Source: Plazaster borealis
Taxonomy: Eukaryota > Echinodermata > Asteroidea > Forcipulatida > Labidiasteridae
DNA length: 64,000 bases
Direction: 5' to 3'
Assembly (NCBI GenBank): GCA_021014325.1
Contig: CM037463.1
Span: 7,881,001-7,945,000, forward strand
Shown here: positions 44,501 to 50,000 of the stretch, one piece after another
Position numbering within the stretch: the stretch's first letter is position 1
How the letters are laid out: each line of letters starts with the position of its first letter
The notes under the pieces: model-generated
Databases searched by the model: none
What the model saw: only the letters and a program-made list of their open reading frames with translations
Told to the model about the DNA's origin: nothing
Made by a program: the position numbers and the translations under genes

Positions 44501-45278
44501 GCATTCCAGATGCATCATGGTGGACACTTTTTTTCATTACTAACTCGTGGTAATAAAACCCTTTTTACAGTTAAAAATTAAACTTTTTCAACAGATTGAA
44601 GGTGATTTGGATAAATTTGACTCTTACTTACAGTTACACACATATTTACCGGTTTACTTTTGTTCAAACATTGTTTGAAAGTGCATTTAAAATTTGTAGT
44701 CAGCAGTTGTCGTCAGGCGTCGTCAGTTGTCGGCTTTTAGTGTGACCGCTAATAACTTATAAGTGAGTGGTACTGTACCCAATTTCATAGAGCTGCTAAC
44801 ATGCTAAGCACAAAAATTTGCTTAGCATGAAATTTCTTCCTTGATAAAAACCGTGATTTCAACCAAATTTCCATGTGATTTTCAGAATAAGCAAACAGCT
44901 GAATACCAGTAAAACAAGCATGCAACACATGGAAATTTGGTTGGTAATCCTGTTTTTATCAAGGAAGAAATTTTATGCTGAGCAAATTTTTGTGCTTAGC
45001 AGCTCTATGAAATTGGGTCCTGGTATAAATTAGTAATTGTACTTACGCAACTGCGATTCTACTTTGCTTTGCTTCTTTTTCCGTTTCCTTTTCGCATTAT
45101 TGACACTCGAAATATGGAAATTTGCAGACGCATAAACCTTATTAACAACACATCTCCTGGTACAGCATAGTTGACAAAACTGGCTACCCGCAAGTATCGA
45201 CAATTTCCCCGAATATCTTGTCAGGGCAATGTTGGCCACACGTGCCATGGGCGCAGCCATTTTAAAATGTTTCATCAT
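17433..45278 (-). CDS. DHX30: ATP-dependent DEVH-box RNA helicase DHX30 (22 coding exons, 1119 aa)
   Basis: All 22 exons join with GT-AG introns and matching phases into one frame of 1119 codons plus TGA. Residues 1-73 contain no acidic residue and many Arg/Lys, which fits a mitochondrial presequence, followed by a KRKRKKK cluster (63-69). A dsRNA-binding-like domain spans about 87-165. The helicase core has motif I GETGCGKT (328-335), Ia ([12 protein letters not shown], 362), II DEVH (430-433), III region MSAS (461-464), FLPGW (554-558), [10 protein letters not shown] (610) and [10 protein letters not shown] (657-664). HA2/ratchet and OB-fold regions follow. DHX30 is a mitochondrial RNA-granule and mitoribosome-assembly helicase with cytoplasmic roles in vertebrates; the colinear C-terminus ([22 protein letters not shown]) distinguishes it from DHX9/29/36/57. 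It is slightly shorter than human DHX30 because only one dsRBD-like region is seen. A start at 45260 (strong context AAAATGG) is an alternative. Confidence 0.93.
17637..17870. mobile_element. Half copy of the GGCACATTGCC fold-back family
   Basis: It shares GACACATTGCC, TTTTAAAAGTAGAATATAAT and CGCCATTTTGTGGAACCAAA with the element at 15681-16041. It lies in the last DHX30 intron. Confidence 0.5.
18370..18593 (-). CDS. DHX30: DHX30 coding exon 21
   Basis: The acceptor is TTTTGCAG and the donor is GACTTG|GTGAGT. Two bases plus 74 codons encode [20 protein letters not shown] onward, the post-OB helical tail. Confidence 0.9.
18654..19066 (-). mobile_element. tRNA(Ser/Leu)-type SINE, family 3, tail type A
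   Basis: On the minus strand the head (GTCGTGGCCGAGCAGATAAG, B box GGTTCGAATCC) is followed by the body GTCCTTGAGCAAGGCAC, CCGTAGGTCCTGTGTG and CCCAGTGCACTTATCG. The tail is GCGCTATATAAGAACTGCG and an ATT-rich end. The CR1/L2-like tail suggests a LINE partner. It is inserted in DHX30 intron 20. Confidence 0.7.
19186..19400 (-). mobile_element. SINE family 3, tail type B, truncated
   Basis: It carries the type-B tail (GGCATCCTTGGTTTCATTTC on the minus strand) and part of the body (AAAGAACCCAGAACACTTAT). It lacks the tRNA head. It matches the full copy at 31985-32350. Confidence 0.65.
19820..19925 (-). CDS. DHX30: DHX30 coding exon 20
   Basis: It encodes [20 protein letters not shown] onward, the OB-fold end and the 'HPLAVLLLT'-like signature of DHX30. 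The acceptor TTTTTAAAG is weak in pyrimidines close to the AG, but the phase fits both neighbours. The donor is AGAG|GTAACC. Confidence 0.85.
20149..20336. mobile_element. Fold-back MITE, AATTTCATAGAGCTGC-end family, copy 2
   Basis: The ends are GGGCCCATTCCATAGAGCTG and CAGCTCTATGAAATTGGGCC, with CCAGG adjacent on both sides as a possible target duplication. The interior matches the 2527 copy (AAGGTCACCAGCCGAAGTACC). Confidence 0.7.
20591..20775. repeat. 37-bp minisatellite, five units
   Basis: Units beginning GAAAGTAAAAGCATGGTAAA recur at 20591, 20628, 20665, 20702 and 20739, nearly identical. The array ends about 20 bases from the donor of DHX30 exon 19. Confidence 0.95.
20795..20882 (-). 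CDS. DHX30: DHX30 coding exon 19
   Basis: One base plus 29 codons encode [19 protein letters not shown] and [10 protein letters not shown], matching the DHX30 OB-fold 'SRWLTYF' signature. The acceptor is GATTTGTAG and the donor is TCAAAG|GTAATG. It is too short to appear as a long frame and was found by homology and phase. Confidence 0.9.
21712..21812 (-). CDS. DHX30: DHX30 coding exon 18
   Basis: The exon is 33 codons plus two bases, [20 protein letters not shown] onward, corresponding to the 'G-L-A-G-LYPNL' OB-fold entry of DEAH helicases. The acceptor is TTATTTCCCAG and the donor is AT|GTAAGTG. Confidence 0.92.
21969..22341. mobile_element. TTAA fold-back MITE, full copy
   Basis: It is bounded by TTAAAGGCACTGAGCACG and CGATACCTTTAA, with arms pairing across a central CTTCTTGCAAGAAG stem. 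It is a near match to the 56857-57217 copy in opposite orientation. It lies in DHX30 intron 17. Confidence 0.85.
23137..23255 (-). CDS. DHX30: DHX30 coding exon 17
   Basis: Two bases plus 39 codons encode [20 protein letters not shown] onward, ending DDKLFK. The acceptor is ACACTCTAG and the donor is AAG|GTAATAG. Confidence 0.9.
23439..23785 (+). mobile_element. LINE (CR1/L2-like) ORF2 3' end remnant
   Basis: On the plus strand the frame reads [20 protein letters not shown] then [13 protein letters not shown] and stop. This is the conserved C-terminal 'WN-LP' region of CR1/L2-type reverse transcriptases. It ends in a 3' tail of (TAAA)n near 23750. It is truncated at the 5' side and lies in intron 16 of DHX30, antisense to it. 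Confidence 0.7.
23985..24130. mobile_element. Half copy of the AATTTCATAGAGCTGC fold-back family
   Basis: It starts GGGCCCAATTTCATAAAGCC and contains CTTGCTTAGCAGAAACAGG and TTACCAGCCAAC. The opposite arm is missing or too diverged to recognise. Confidence 0.5.
24223..24373 (-). CDS. DHX30: DHX30 coding exon 16
   Basis: The exon is 50 codons plus one base, beginning [20 protein letters not shown], corresponding to the 'SDHL' helix-bundle region of DHX30. The acceptor is TTCTTCTAG and the donor is AGAA|GTGAGT. Confidence 0.92.
24888..25039. mobile_element. Inverted-repeat MITE with AAGCAGGCCTGTGGCTGTAC ends
   Basis: Perfect or near-perfect arms (AAGCAGGCCTGTGGCTGTAC and its complement) enclose a GC-richer core of about 110 bases containing ACGTGC motifs. 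It lies in DHX30 intron 15. Confidence 0.7.
25582..25800. repeat. Direct and inverted duplication rich in GCTGTAGC
   Basis: TGAATTGGCGGCTGTGGCTG...CATCATATGCTTCAAC at 25582 recurs about 110 bases later as CGAATTGGTGGCTACAGCTA...CATCCTATGCTTCAAC. An inverted match (AGCCATAGCTGTAGCCGC) closes the segment. Confidence 0.6.
25817..25907 (-). CDS. DHX30: DHX30 coding exon 15
   Basis: One base plus 30 codons encode [20 protein letters not shown] then [10 protein letters not shown], the HA2 'C-L-P-L-v-va---rdPF' motif. The acceptor is TTTCTGTGCAG and the donor is CGG|GTAAAA. Confidence 0.92.
26407..26791. mobile_element. TTAA fold-back MITE, variant subfamily
   Basis: It is bounded by TTAAAAGGTAGTATACAGGA and TCCTGTATAACACCTTTAA. 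The arms around ACCAATCCTGTA are inverted relative to each other. It lies in intron 14 of DHX30, close to the pseudo-exon at 26931. Confidence 0.7.
26931..27020 (-). pseudogene. Decayed duplicate of the 3' half of DHX30 exon 14
   Basis: About 90 bases repeat the segment at 27121-27210 at an offset of 190 bases, including TATTGCAGAGAGCA and CCTTGGCTAG. The real exon's reading frame is recognisable on the minus strand ([13 protein letters not shown]) but ends in an in-frame TAG where the real exon has TAC. A donor-like GTGAGA is still present. It is a nonfunctional tandem copy. Confidence 0.8.
27144..27282 (-). CDS. DHX30: DHX30 coding exon 14
   Basis: Two bases, 45 codons and two bases encode [20 protein letters not shown] then the HA2 signature [16 protein letters not shown]. 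The acceptor is TTCTGTTAG and the donor is CAA|GTGAGAC. Confidence 0.95.
27462..27625 (+). mobile_element. LINE (CR1/L2-like) 3' end remnant
   Basis: The plus-strand frame contains [16 protein letters not shown], the usual extreme C-terminus of CR1/L2 reverse transcriptases. A 3' UTR ends in GGAGCACTACAAATGTCCGT and (ATT)n. Confidence 0.65.
27626..27715 (-). mobile_element. tRNA-derived SINE, family 2, 3' part
   Basis: On the minus strand, a B box (GGTTCAACTCC) is followed by CGCTCGAGTCAATTTTTCTT and TGTTCAACCCCAAATT, the same tail as copies at 50557 and 50705. The A box region is degenerate. Confidence 0.6.
27796..27927 (-). CDS. DHX30: DHX30 coding exon 13
   Basis: It encodes [20 protein letters not shown] onward, the conserved 'PE-LR-PLE--vLq-K' start of the HA2/winged-helix region. 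The acceptor is TCATGGTCAG and the donor is GCGG|GTGAGT. Confidence 0.92.
28082..28207. repeat. GCCAATTTCACAAAGAGCTAAG repeat fragment
   Basis: The segment has a left end GGGGCCAATTTCACAAAGAG and a right end TGTGAAATCGAGCCC, with TTGATCTTAA/TTAAGATTGA inside. It looks like a small, diverged fold-back element. Confidence 0.5.
29115..29233. mobile_element. Hairpin MITE, GGGCCCAATTCATGGCTCTG ends
   Basis: The arms GGCTCTGCTTACCGTGGAAT and ATTCTGCGGTAAGCAGAGCC are inverted, spanning nearly the whole 119-bp unit. It is non-coding and lies in DHX30 intron 12. Confidence 0.75.
29518..29641 (-). CDS. DHX30: DHX30 coding exon 12 (motif VI)
   Basis: It encodes [20 protein letters not shown] then [20 protein letters not shown]. 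The arginine-finger motif QRKGRAGR is intact. The acceptor is CCAATCCTAG and the donor is CTTG|GTAAGTG. Confidence 0.95.
29690..30220. repeat. Dispersed repeat sharing segments with 35935-36080 and 48710-48905
   Basis: GTGAGTTGACCAACCATTTG and TGTGCACTGTGTAATAGG recur near 48740-48830. TTCCACCAACAAAAGGAATG and GTCTGGGGCTACCATTT recur near 35985. The segments look like parts of one transposable element with an internal inverted organisation, but its ends are unclear. Confidence 0.5.
30468..30597 (-). CDS. DHX30: DHX30 coding exon 11 (motif V)
   Basis: It encodes [20 protein letters not shown] then [20 protein letters not shown]. Motif V is canonical for DEAH helicases. The acceptor is GAAATGCAG and the donor is GGG|GTAAGT. 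Confidence 0.95.
31039..31109 (-). CDS. DHX30: DHX30 coding exon 10
   Basis: The exon is 23 codons plus two bases, [20 protein letters not shown] then IFE, the 'LPLHS' RecA2 strand of DEAH helicases. The donor AAAG|GTTTGA is non-consensus after GT but is required by phase and length. The acceptor is TTATTTTCAG. Confidence 0.88.
31550..31627 (-). CDS. DHX30: DHX30 coding exon 9 (motif IV)
   Basis: The exon is 26 codons, [20 protein letters not shown] then QEIWPR, phase 0 both ends. FLPGW marks the start of RecA2. The acceptor is CTTTCAACAG and the donor is AGG|GTAAGA. Confidence 0.93.
31985..32350 (-). mobile_element. SINE family 3, tail type B, full copy
   Basis: On the minus strand a tRNA-like head (GTGTCTTGACCGAGCAGTTT, B-box region GTTTCGAGTCC) leads into GTCCTTGAGCAAGATAC, AAGAACCCAGAACATTTATT, and the type-B tail GGCATCCTTGGTTTCATTAC with an AATAAA-rich end. 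It lies in DHX30 intron 8. Confidence 0.7.
32430..33137. mobile_element. Non-autonomous DNA transposon, TA-bounded, pogo/Tigger-like ends
   Basis: The left end TACCGTAATTTCCTGCGGAT and the right end CCGCAGGAAATTACAGTA are inverted. Sub-terminal ATAAGGCGC/ATAAGACG motifs repeat. TA dinucleotides flank both ends. The 700-bp interior has no transposase frame. Superfamily assignment is inference from end sequence and TA target. Confidence 0.6.
33190..33406 (-). CDS. DHX30: DHX30 coding exon 8
   Basis: One base plus 72 codons encode [20 protein letters not shown], an acidic linker (GDDEEFE), and [13 protein letters not shown] RecA2 entry. '[10 protein letters not shown]' is a DHX30 signature. The acceptor is GTCTTCCACAG and the donor is CAG|GTGAGT. 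Confidence 0.95.
33485..34250. other. Part of DHX30 intron 7 without recognised elements
   Basis: GC-richer text around 33530-33930 looks like an old inserted repeat, but no second copy or coding homology is visible here. A G-run and C-run occur at 34415-34490. Confidence 0.4.
34551..34710 (-). CDS. DHX30: DHX30 coding exon 7 (motifs II and III)
   Basis: It encodes [20 protein letters not shown] then the strand ending LILMSAS. DEVH (rather than DEAH) is usual in DHX30. Motif III is SAS where SAT is typical. The acceptor is CTCTTTCAG and the donor is GCAA|GTAAGA. Confidence 0.96.
35247..35420. mobile_element. Short DNA transposon with CAGAGCTGCCAAC-type termini, copy 2
   Basis: The left end is CAGAGCTATCAAC and the right end is GTTGGCAGTTCTG. 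It is flanked on both sides by GTAGGG (35241-35246 and 35421-35426), a 6-bp target duplication. The interior is the inverted counterpart of 13108-13283. It lies in DHX30 intron 6. Confidence 0.8.
35460..35643 (-). CDS. DHX30: DHX30 coding exon 6 (motif Ia)
   Basis: The exon is 61 codons plus one base: [20 protein letters not shown], then GYQVRLDSK and [14 protein letters not shown]. These are motifs Ia and Ib of DEAH helicases. The acceptor is TCTTTGCAG and the donor is AAAG|GTAGCG. Confidence 0.96.
36082..36422. mobile_element. TTAA-bounded element, divergent subfamily
   Basis: It starts TTAAAGGTATTGTACATTTT and ends GTACAGGGCCTTTAA. Arms are weaker than in the other copies; internal GAAAGTTTGAGCTCAATTAG is a family landmark. 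It shares its right-hand TTAA with the next element. Confidence 0.65.
36419..36939. mobile_element. TTAA fold-back MITE, long inverted copy
   Basis: It starts TTAAAGGGTCTGTATAATAG and ends CGTGTACGATGCCTTTAA. Long arms (AAGTACAGCAGCTTTGGATA and its complement) surround a central AATCTGGAGCGGTTATGTCC palindrome. It lies in DHX30 intron 5. Confidence 0.8.
37037..37187 (-). CDS. DHX30: DHX30 coding exon 5 (motif I, Walker A)
   Basis: One base plus 50 codons encode [20 protein letters not shown] then [15 protein letters not shown]. Lys334 of GETGCGKT is the ATP-phosphate ligand. The acceptor is GATGTTTCAG and the donor is CAG|GTAAAA. Confidence 0.96.
37832..38106 (-). CDS. DHX30: DHX30 coding exon 4
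   Basis: The exon is 91 codons plus two bases, [20 protein letters not shown] onward, including [12 protein letters not shown] (matching 'PITGKPY' of vertebrate DHX30) and ending PIADKR. The acceptor is ATAACTCAACAG and the donor is AGAG|GTGAAA. Confidence 0.88.
38286..38370 (+). mobile_element. LINE 3' tail fragment
   Basis: The short segment GCAAATGTTTGCGCTTTATA and a TTATTATTATT end resemble the GCGCTTTAAAAATG-(ATT)n tails at 27600 and 49850. Only the tail remains. Confidence 0.4.
39087..39251 (-). CDS. DHX30: DHX30 coding exon 3
   Basis: The exon is 55 codons, [20 protein letters not shown] onward, phase 0 both ends. It follows directly on the dsRBD end in vertebrate DHX30 ('KLKsLGLVDRNNEP'). 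The donor AAG|GTTAGC is non-consensus; the acceptor is TTATCTCCAAAG. Confidence 0.88.
40043..40760. repeat. Inverted and tandem duplication overlapping the exon 2 donor of DHX30
   Basis: CTGAAAGAGTATCAAGT...TTAGTTTAGCACAYGCCA occurs twice in tandem (about 40366-40561 and 40569-40753). Part of it (ACTTTCATTAGGAGTCTATC and TTAGAGACTTGTAATG) recurs inverted at 40050-40115. The second tandem copy includes the last 20 bases of DHX30 exon 2 and its donor; the first carries a duplicate of that exon end and donor. Confidence 0.75.
40734..40993 (-). CDS. DHX30: DHX30 coding exon 2 (dsRNA-binding-like domain)
   Basis: Two bases plus 86 codons encode [20 protein letters not shown] then a dsRBD-type fold ending [18 protein letters not shown] ('A-AeN-AA-LACKKLK' in human DHX30). 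The acceptor is TTCTTTACAG and the donor is AAG|GTAACA. Confidence 0.93.
41311..41338. repeat. Poly(A) tract of 28 bases
   Basis: A homopolymer A run is preceded by CTTTC. It may mark the 3' end of a retroposed sequence, but no recognisable body is visible upstream. Confidence 0.9.
41812..42005. mobile_element. Half copy of the 36419-type fold-back MITE
   Basis: CACGTTTGGTAATGACTCTG, AAGTACAGCAGCTTTGGATA and AAATATTTTGAATAT match one arm of the 36419-36939 element. The other arm is absent. Confidence 0.65.
42329..43792. mobile_element. DNA transposon with CAGACCCAGTAACTGGGGC ends, interrupted by a second element
   Basis: The left end CAGACCCAGTAACTGGGGC and right end GCCCCAGTTACTGGGTCTA are inverted. 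The arms continue through TTCGAAATTTTGACATCTGC and AGCGCCCCAGGAATGC. GGCATTG flanks both sides (42322-42328 and 43793-43799), a probable 7-bp target duplication. Without the inner element at 42501-43521 it would be about 440 bp. Confidence 0.8.
42501..43521. mobile_element. DNA transposon with CAGAGCTGCCAAC termini, long copy (inner element)
   Basis: The left end is CAGAGCTGCCAAC and the right end is GTTGGCAGCTCTG. It is flanked by CTTTAA on both sides (42495-42500 and 43522-43527), a 6-bp target duplication. Sub-terminal AATCAGTATTTT/AATACGG words occur. Broken minus-strand frames near 42790-43040 ([12 protein letters not shown]..., ...AVKNAMGG) resemble no transposase I know; they may be captured sequence. 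It is the longest of three related copies. Confidence 0.8.
44777..45019. mobile_element. Fold-back MITE, AATTTCATAGAGCTGC-end family, long palindromic copy
   Basis: The arms CCCAATTTCATAGAGCTGCT and AGCAGCTCTATGAAATTGGG continue into AATTTCTTCCTTGATAAAAA and its complement and CAACCAAATTTCCATGTG. It is almost a full-length hairpin. It ends 28 bases before the DHX30 exon 1 donor. Confidence 0.8.
45047..45278 (-). CDS. DHX30: DHX30 coding exon 1 (mitochondrial-type N-terminus)
   Basis: The exon is 77 codons plus one base, ending at TTGC|GTAAGT. Three Met codons lie close together: 45278, 45275 and 45260. The last has the best context (AAAATGG) and begins [20 protein letters not shown]. The segment is strongly basic and has no acidic residue before position 74. 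Exon phase (1) matches exon 2. Confidence 0.85.
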
Positions 45279-46937
45279 ATCAGTCCCAGACAGTCCCCAC
45301 AGAGAGCGCCCGCTATCGTTCGGTGGTCATGCGGTAGTCAAATATATCGCCAGTGCAGTGATGAATGAACAGCGGCTTGATGAAGTGGACGTTGTTTTGC
45401 CTACATAAACAAGGTAAAACATTTGAACTGGAACACTTTGAGTTATTGTTAGTGACACTGTTACTAAAGTAAAAGTTTTACAACTTTAATAAAATAGAAA
45501 AACATTGAAATTTGTTTGAAATGATGTATTGTAGGTTATCTTTCGCCCCCCCCGTTCTTAGGTGATTACTGATTGGCCATCGTACCCCACCTGCCTCAGT
45601 GACTAAGTAAAACTTGCATTTATTTCCTGGTTCTTGGTGGGATCATGGAATTGAGGTGTATATCTGCCATTGCAACCCCGTTGAAGAGCATGGACCAGCA
45701 GCTGCAGTGTAGGCAGTATGCACGATTCTACCTCCATGGCATGATTTACACTCGTTGTTGAAAATTACTTGCAATCAATCAATCAATCAACATGATCAAT
45801 GATTCAATCAATCAACATTTAATATGATTTATTTCCATATAATTATTATTTATTAATACATAAACAAATACAAAATAAATTATTCTACTGAAACTGTAGT
45901 GTATGGAGGCATGACCCATAAAAGCAAAAGCTTCTTGTAGGCTGTGATGCCTTGTAAGTTGTACAAAACAAAGATGGAAATGTAATTAAATAATATAACA
46001 ATTATATAATAAAACAACACACACAGATTAACAACAGATCAAACTAGATCAAAACGAGATGGGTAAACAACACAAAAACCAAACAAATAAACAAAGAGTA
46101 AAGACAAAAAACCAAAAAACAAAACACACAAGACAGACCACGGACCAATTGCCATGGCATTGCCATGGAGGTATTTTTTTTATTTGTTTTAATAAATTTA
46201 CCTCCATTGCCTAGTCCCCATGTAGTATGAGTTACTGGACCCAACAGCGCTTTTATGTTAAAAAAGGCATTACAAGTCTGGTCCAGTTAAATAACACTAA
46301 CTCGGACTACATATTCAATATTAAAGTTAGTCTAGCCCTAGCCCTAGGATGCCAGTCTCCGTTGTAATACTGCACATTGTTTGCAATGGAGGAGTCCAAC
46401 CTGGGCTAGTCTGGCCCACTAAATACTAGTGCCATTAATTTATGCTTGTTTACAAAAAGAGTGATTAGAGCAGTACATATTCAAAACTAGGTTTTTCCTG
46501 TTGGGCAAGATATATGATACTATTTATGTAAACCTGTCACTATCTCCCTCTCTCAATTGTAGACCATAGGCATTTGCCCGTGGTCTCCTCCTCAAATTGT
46601 ACCTCGTTGGAATCACTGGTACCGTCCCTATAGTGCTGTTGCTCTCACCTCGGTGATATCGCACACTGACCATTCTTGGATGTTGCCACCTAACGCATCT
46701 TTGTTCAGCCCACGGAATGATGATAAATTGAACTATATTTTCCTCCTTTGCCACCGTGTCACTAAGCATTTTGGTACACATGTAGGTTTACCCTTTCTAG
46801 CTTTTATCTCAAGTGATTGTGATTGTGATTTTAGTATCAACTTGAATCAAATTTCTGTTTTGATTTTCAACCACATCCCAGGTCATTGGTATTTGTCTGT
46901 AAGATTGGAAGAAGATTTTTGAAAAGATCGGGTCAAG
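45279..46937. promoter_or_regulatory. Shared intergenic/promoter region between divergent DHX30 and RPE
   Basis: The two genes are transcribed outward from this 1.66-kb stretch. No TATA box is obvious. A possible RPE 5' noncoding exon ends at 45413 (ATAAACAAG|GTAAAAC). A (CAAT)n run lies at 45773-45795. I see no coding gene; one minus-strand frame at 46524-46781 contains a retroelement-like tail (see separate entry). Confidence 0.5.
46524..46700 (-). mobile_element. Possible LTR-retroelement pol C-terminal remnant
   Basis: The minus-strand frame includes GTVPVIPTRYNLRRRPRANA. Basic 'RYNLR-RPR' tails are common at the end of Gypsy/BEL polyproteins. There is no integrase core or LTR here, so this is a weak call. 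Confidence 0.25.
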
Positions 46938-47065
46938 ATGCCGGCGCACTATGAGTGTATGATTGGTCCGTCCATTCTGAACTCTGACCTCTCCGTATTG
47001 GCAGATGAGTGCCAGCGAGTTCTCGACAGTGGCGCGGATTACCTCCACCTGGATGTTATGGATGG
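46938..47065 (+). CDS. RPE: RPE coding exon 1
   Basis: The exon is 42 codons plus two bases: [20 protein letters not shown] through [10 protein letters not shown]. It contains catalytic Asp39 and metal ligand His37. The donor is GATGG|GTGAGT. The ATG context is CAAGATGC. Confidence 0.95.
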
Positions 47066-50000
47066 GTGAGTAATTGTTTGCTCCTATTTATTCTTGTTTG
47101 TTTCATTTGACAAATGTGATTAGGCCTGTATAGATTACTCTTAAAGGAACGTTACAGAACTGGTAATTAAAATTTTCTTTATGATCACAGATTTACATAA
47201 AACTTACACGGTCTAATGATGATGATAGTAGAAAACATCCATAGAAATATTTCTGTCTGAAATGCCATATTTGATGAGAAATAAATAAAACTAATTTCCG
47301 ATTGGAGTTTATCGCTCATGAGCGTTTTATTTATGCATTGTATAACACATGAAAATGTGTAATCGGTTTTTCACTATTTTCTCGTAACCCAGATGGCCGA
47401 TTGATCTCAAACTTCTACAGGTTTGTCAGTTTATGTATATGGTGGATTATATAAAGTGCTTACACTGCCAGTTAGCAAAAACCAATTCTGTAATGTTCCT
47501 ATAAACTTACTTGATATGGCCTACATAATTACATTATGTATTTGTATTCAGAGCTTGACTTTCATACTGGACCACAGGCCAGAGGCCAGTGATTATAGCA
47601 TTAGGCCAGTAAACTCGGGACCGGACAGTTCCAGTTGTCTTGTGTTGTTTAATTGAATAAAACCTCTCTGTGTAATAATCTTTAGTTTAAAGTAATAGGG
47701 AGACCGCCAACATGAGGGCTAGATAACTCAGTTGGTAGAGCGCCGGCACATTATTCCGAAGGATGCAGGTTCAAGTCCCACTCTTGTCAACAGTCTGCCA
47801 TTTTGTTAAACCAAAATGGCGAACGGTGTTCAAGTCACAAAGTAAAAGGAAAACCATACAATTTCGAGGCATATTTGTGTGGATCATTATATTTTACTTT
47901 TAAAGCATCTTTCCAACACATTTCATAACAAACCTTTTATAATATAGCCCAAACCGCCCAATCCAAGGCAATGTGTCCCTTTAATCAAATATAACTGAAA
48001 TAATAATGTGGTTTTTTAATAGCCTAATAAGCAAATGTAGTTTAAACTTTGAAAGACAGGAACTCCACTACAAGAAATACTGTACCATGTAGTCATATAG
48101 ATTATTCACACTTGTAACTTTGAAATGATTTCTATTGAAAGAAAATTGTTCATACAATTAACATGATAACTATCAAAAAGAAAGCATTGAAAGTAGAAAA
48201 AACATGAGCCTACTTTATAATTGACTACCCTTGTTTTTTCTTCCAGACATTTTGTACCCAACCTCACCTTCGGCCATCCTGTTGTGCAGTGCTTGCGAAA
48301 AAAAATACAAAGAGCATTCTTTGGTGAGTTTTTGGACAACATTTTAAAGCTTATTTGAAGCCTCCTAAGGAAAGCGCACATTTTCTAAACAACTTGCCTA
48401 AGCCTTTAAGCCCAATCCTAAGTCTGAAGCCTAAGCCCAAGCGTGGTTTTGAAAAGGGCCCTAGTAAAAATTAGTGCTCGCTGTGATGAGTTTTTCTCAG
48501 GTACTGTTTCAAAAGAGAATTCTATAAAAATGATTGAACTGTTTTGGGTGGAAAAACTAAATTATTGTACCATCCTGTTATAAAGATGACCAAGTAAAAC
48601 TGATCTGTATATATCTACATTAACATGCTGGCTTTTTATACAATTATTTGTTTCTTCTTTAGACATGCACATGATGGTAGCAGATCCAGAAAAGGTAATT
48701 GATTTTGTAGTTAAACCTTCCTTACTCTTGGTAGCATTTTCTAGTGAGTTGATCAACCATTTGAAACCATTCAACTGCACTGGTTGTGTATAGTGCCACA
48801 ACTGTGTACACGTGTGTACTGTGTAATGTATTCACCACATGTATTCACCATGTTTAATACTGTAGGGCTGGAAAGTGGATGATATCAAATGGCCAGTAGG
48901 ATAGTTCAATAGACCTTATGCACATGATGTCATAACAGTAGGGCGCCCTCGCCTAGAGGTCAAAAGGAGGTTGTTCATTGGCCAATCATGTGCGCCGCGC
49001 GTATAAATCTGTGTGTTTCGATTGTTTCGTCATCGTTTTACCTCTAAGATGGGGGCTGGATGACGTCAATGCATAAGGTCTATTACAATTATATACCACA
49101 CAGCCAGATCCTTCTCATTTGATTGGTGGAACTGGCGTCACGTGTCATCCATTATTTGGCCATGTATTTACTGCCGCGATGCTCCAAAATTTAACATAAG
49201 AGTCCCATATGTCTAATTAAAGGACTCGTTCCTTGCCTGTTTGTCCAAACGAAGTTCGTTTCATGGCGGACAAGGGTGGTGTCTACATGGAGTTGTTCAC
49301 ATTGCTTAGAAGGTTTTTTAAAAGAATCTTCTGAGTGTGGGGTGGGTGAGCTTCTGTGTCTATTTTGTGTTTACTATGAACAAAAATGACAAGGATCATA
49401 GTGTGAGTTAAGAGGAAAACAAAGTAAATCTATTTTCTCAATCAACAAAATTGGCCTCCATTCTTGATGAATTATTTATTTTTCGGTTGTATAAAACTAG
49501 TGTGTTTCAAAATGAACTTTCTCTTTGAAATCCAATGATTTTATCATTCGTTTAAAGGTAGGCTCATAGATTGGTAAAGACTCAAAAAATGACCATAACA
49601 ACTTATTTACAGCACTGCAGCTGTTGATAGTATAAACTATTTTGAGAAAGGATTCCCTTGGAAGTAATATGAATTGGAAAATTTTTCACCCCAAAAATTT
49701 GAATTCTCAGATTTCTGAGGTGTTGTCCATTCGCAAATGCTGCAGGCAGTTACCCGCTGTCACCTCACTAAACATATCAAGTGAAATTTTCTTCTTGTTC
49801 TTGACCAGCGCCTTTGAATGTCACTCAGATAAAGTGCGCTTTAAAAATGCTGTATTATTATTATTATTAAACGTGGATGGATTCGACATTCTTTTATGAA
49901 AAAAACGTGACAGGTTTTTGGGGGTTTTTTTTCAAAACTTTTACACGTGTCTGTTATTGTATTTTTCTTGAAAATTACTTTGACAAAAACCAATTTATGA

